Origin: Amphiplicatus metriothermophilus
Lineage (GTDB): Bacteria; Pseudomonadota; Alphaproteobacteria; Caulobacterales; Parvularculaceae
Assembly: GCF_900199215.1 (NCBI RefSeq)
Contig: NZ_FZQA01000011.1
Location: 1-34,003 of the forward strand
Direction of reading: 5' to 3'
Length of the DNA stretch: 34,003 bases
Positions 33,893-34,003 of this stretch are shown here, in pieces. The first letter of the stretch is position 1; the number at the start of each line of letters is the position of its first letter. The notes under the pieces were generated by a model. The model was not told the origin of the DNA, did not search any database, and was given only the letters and a program-made list of their open reading frames with translations. The position numbers and the translations under genes were made by a program.

Positions 33893-34003
33893 TGACCTGC
33901 TCCCCTGGAACCTCCCCACTCTGAGGTTAGTCTGTTCCTCGACAGAGGAGACGGACGATGAAGCGCAGCAGGTTCAGCGAAGAACAGATCATTGGCATTC
34001 TGA
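33893..34003 (+). mobile_element. IS3-family insertion sequence, left end (partial)
   Basis: This is the exact inverted copy of 1-111, starting TGACCTGCTCCCC at 33893 and reading into the transposase orfA. The flanks just outside the two IS edges differ (AATCGC at the left, read inwards; GGGCCA at the right, also read inwards), so no shared target duplication is visible and the two ends are separate insertions or one rearranged locus. Confidence 0.9.
33958..34003 (+). CDS. IS3-family transposase OrfA, N-terminal fragment
   Basis: This is identical in sequence to the fragment at 1-46: ATG at 33958 behind GAGGAG, encoding MKRSRFSEEQIIGIL before the window ends. The rest of the element is outside. 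Confidence 0.85.
   Translation, partial: MKRSRFSEEQIIGIL

Overview
The window looks like one complete contig of a GC-rich alphaproteobacterium. The rne / amiC / mrcA / prfB cluster, the divergent anmK and tyrS pair, the peroxiredoxin-DUF455 pair beside a large AsmA-like gene, the acidic insert and C-terminal GWW motif of RNase E, and a TTAA-N7-TTAA (CtrA-type) site all fit that class. The M23 peptidase-bactofilin pair and the CtrA-like site lean towards a Caulobacterales/Parvularculales-type lineage, but the genus cannot be fixed from this sequence alone. Nearly all of the window is ordinary chromosomal core. The two outer edges are accessory DNA.

Layout. Positions 1-111 and 33893-34003 are perfect inverted copies of the left end of one IS3-family insertion sequence, each running into the start of its orfA. 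The contig probably stops there because the IS is repeated in the genome. Inside the left IS end lie a gene tail cut by the IS, a one-TM orphan protein, and a short stretch with a 9-bp direct repeat next to the 3' end of a tRNA-Asp, which looks like the scar of an integrated element. The core then runs: EF-G-like GTPase with a possible coupled leader ORF; CurA-type reductase; glycine-zipper lipoprotein; a six-gene minus-strand homogentisate (tyrosine) degradation operon (5494-10250); trxB and msrA; anmK and tyrS (divergent); a large AsmA-like protein; a Bcp-type peroxiredoxin coupled to a DUF455 ferritin-like protein; an M23 peptidase overlapping a bactofilin; prfB with its programmed +1 frameshift; mrcA and amiC; rne with a long leader; and an M48-TPR protease followed by a DsbA-like oxidoreductase. 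The right edge holds a lower-GC, frameshifted CTERM-sorted secreted protein gene with its own promoter-like region and terminator, then the second IS end.

How the genes work together. Three themes recur: envelope and peptidoglycan (amiC, mrcA, M23-bactofilin, anmK, M48, DsbA-like, AsmA-like, lipoprotein), translation and RNA decay (EF-G-like, tRNA-Asp, tyrS, prfB, rne), and redox repair (trxB, msrA, peroxiredoxin). The catabolic block opens the homogentisate ring (HmgA) and hydrolyses fumarylacetoacetate (FahA). No recognisable maleylacetoacetate isomerase or HPPD gene is present in the window.

I see no defence system, CRISPR array, prophage or biosynthetic cluster. The observations most worth follow-up are the 38-codon leader ORF with a 10-bp hairpin whose stop overlaps the start of the EF-G-like gene, two palindromic operator candidates (curA and hmgA), the nested repeat between trxB and msrA, the CtrA-like sites between amiC and rne, and the broken CTERM gene beside the IS.
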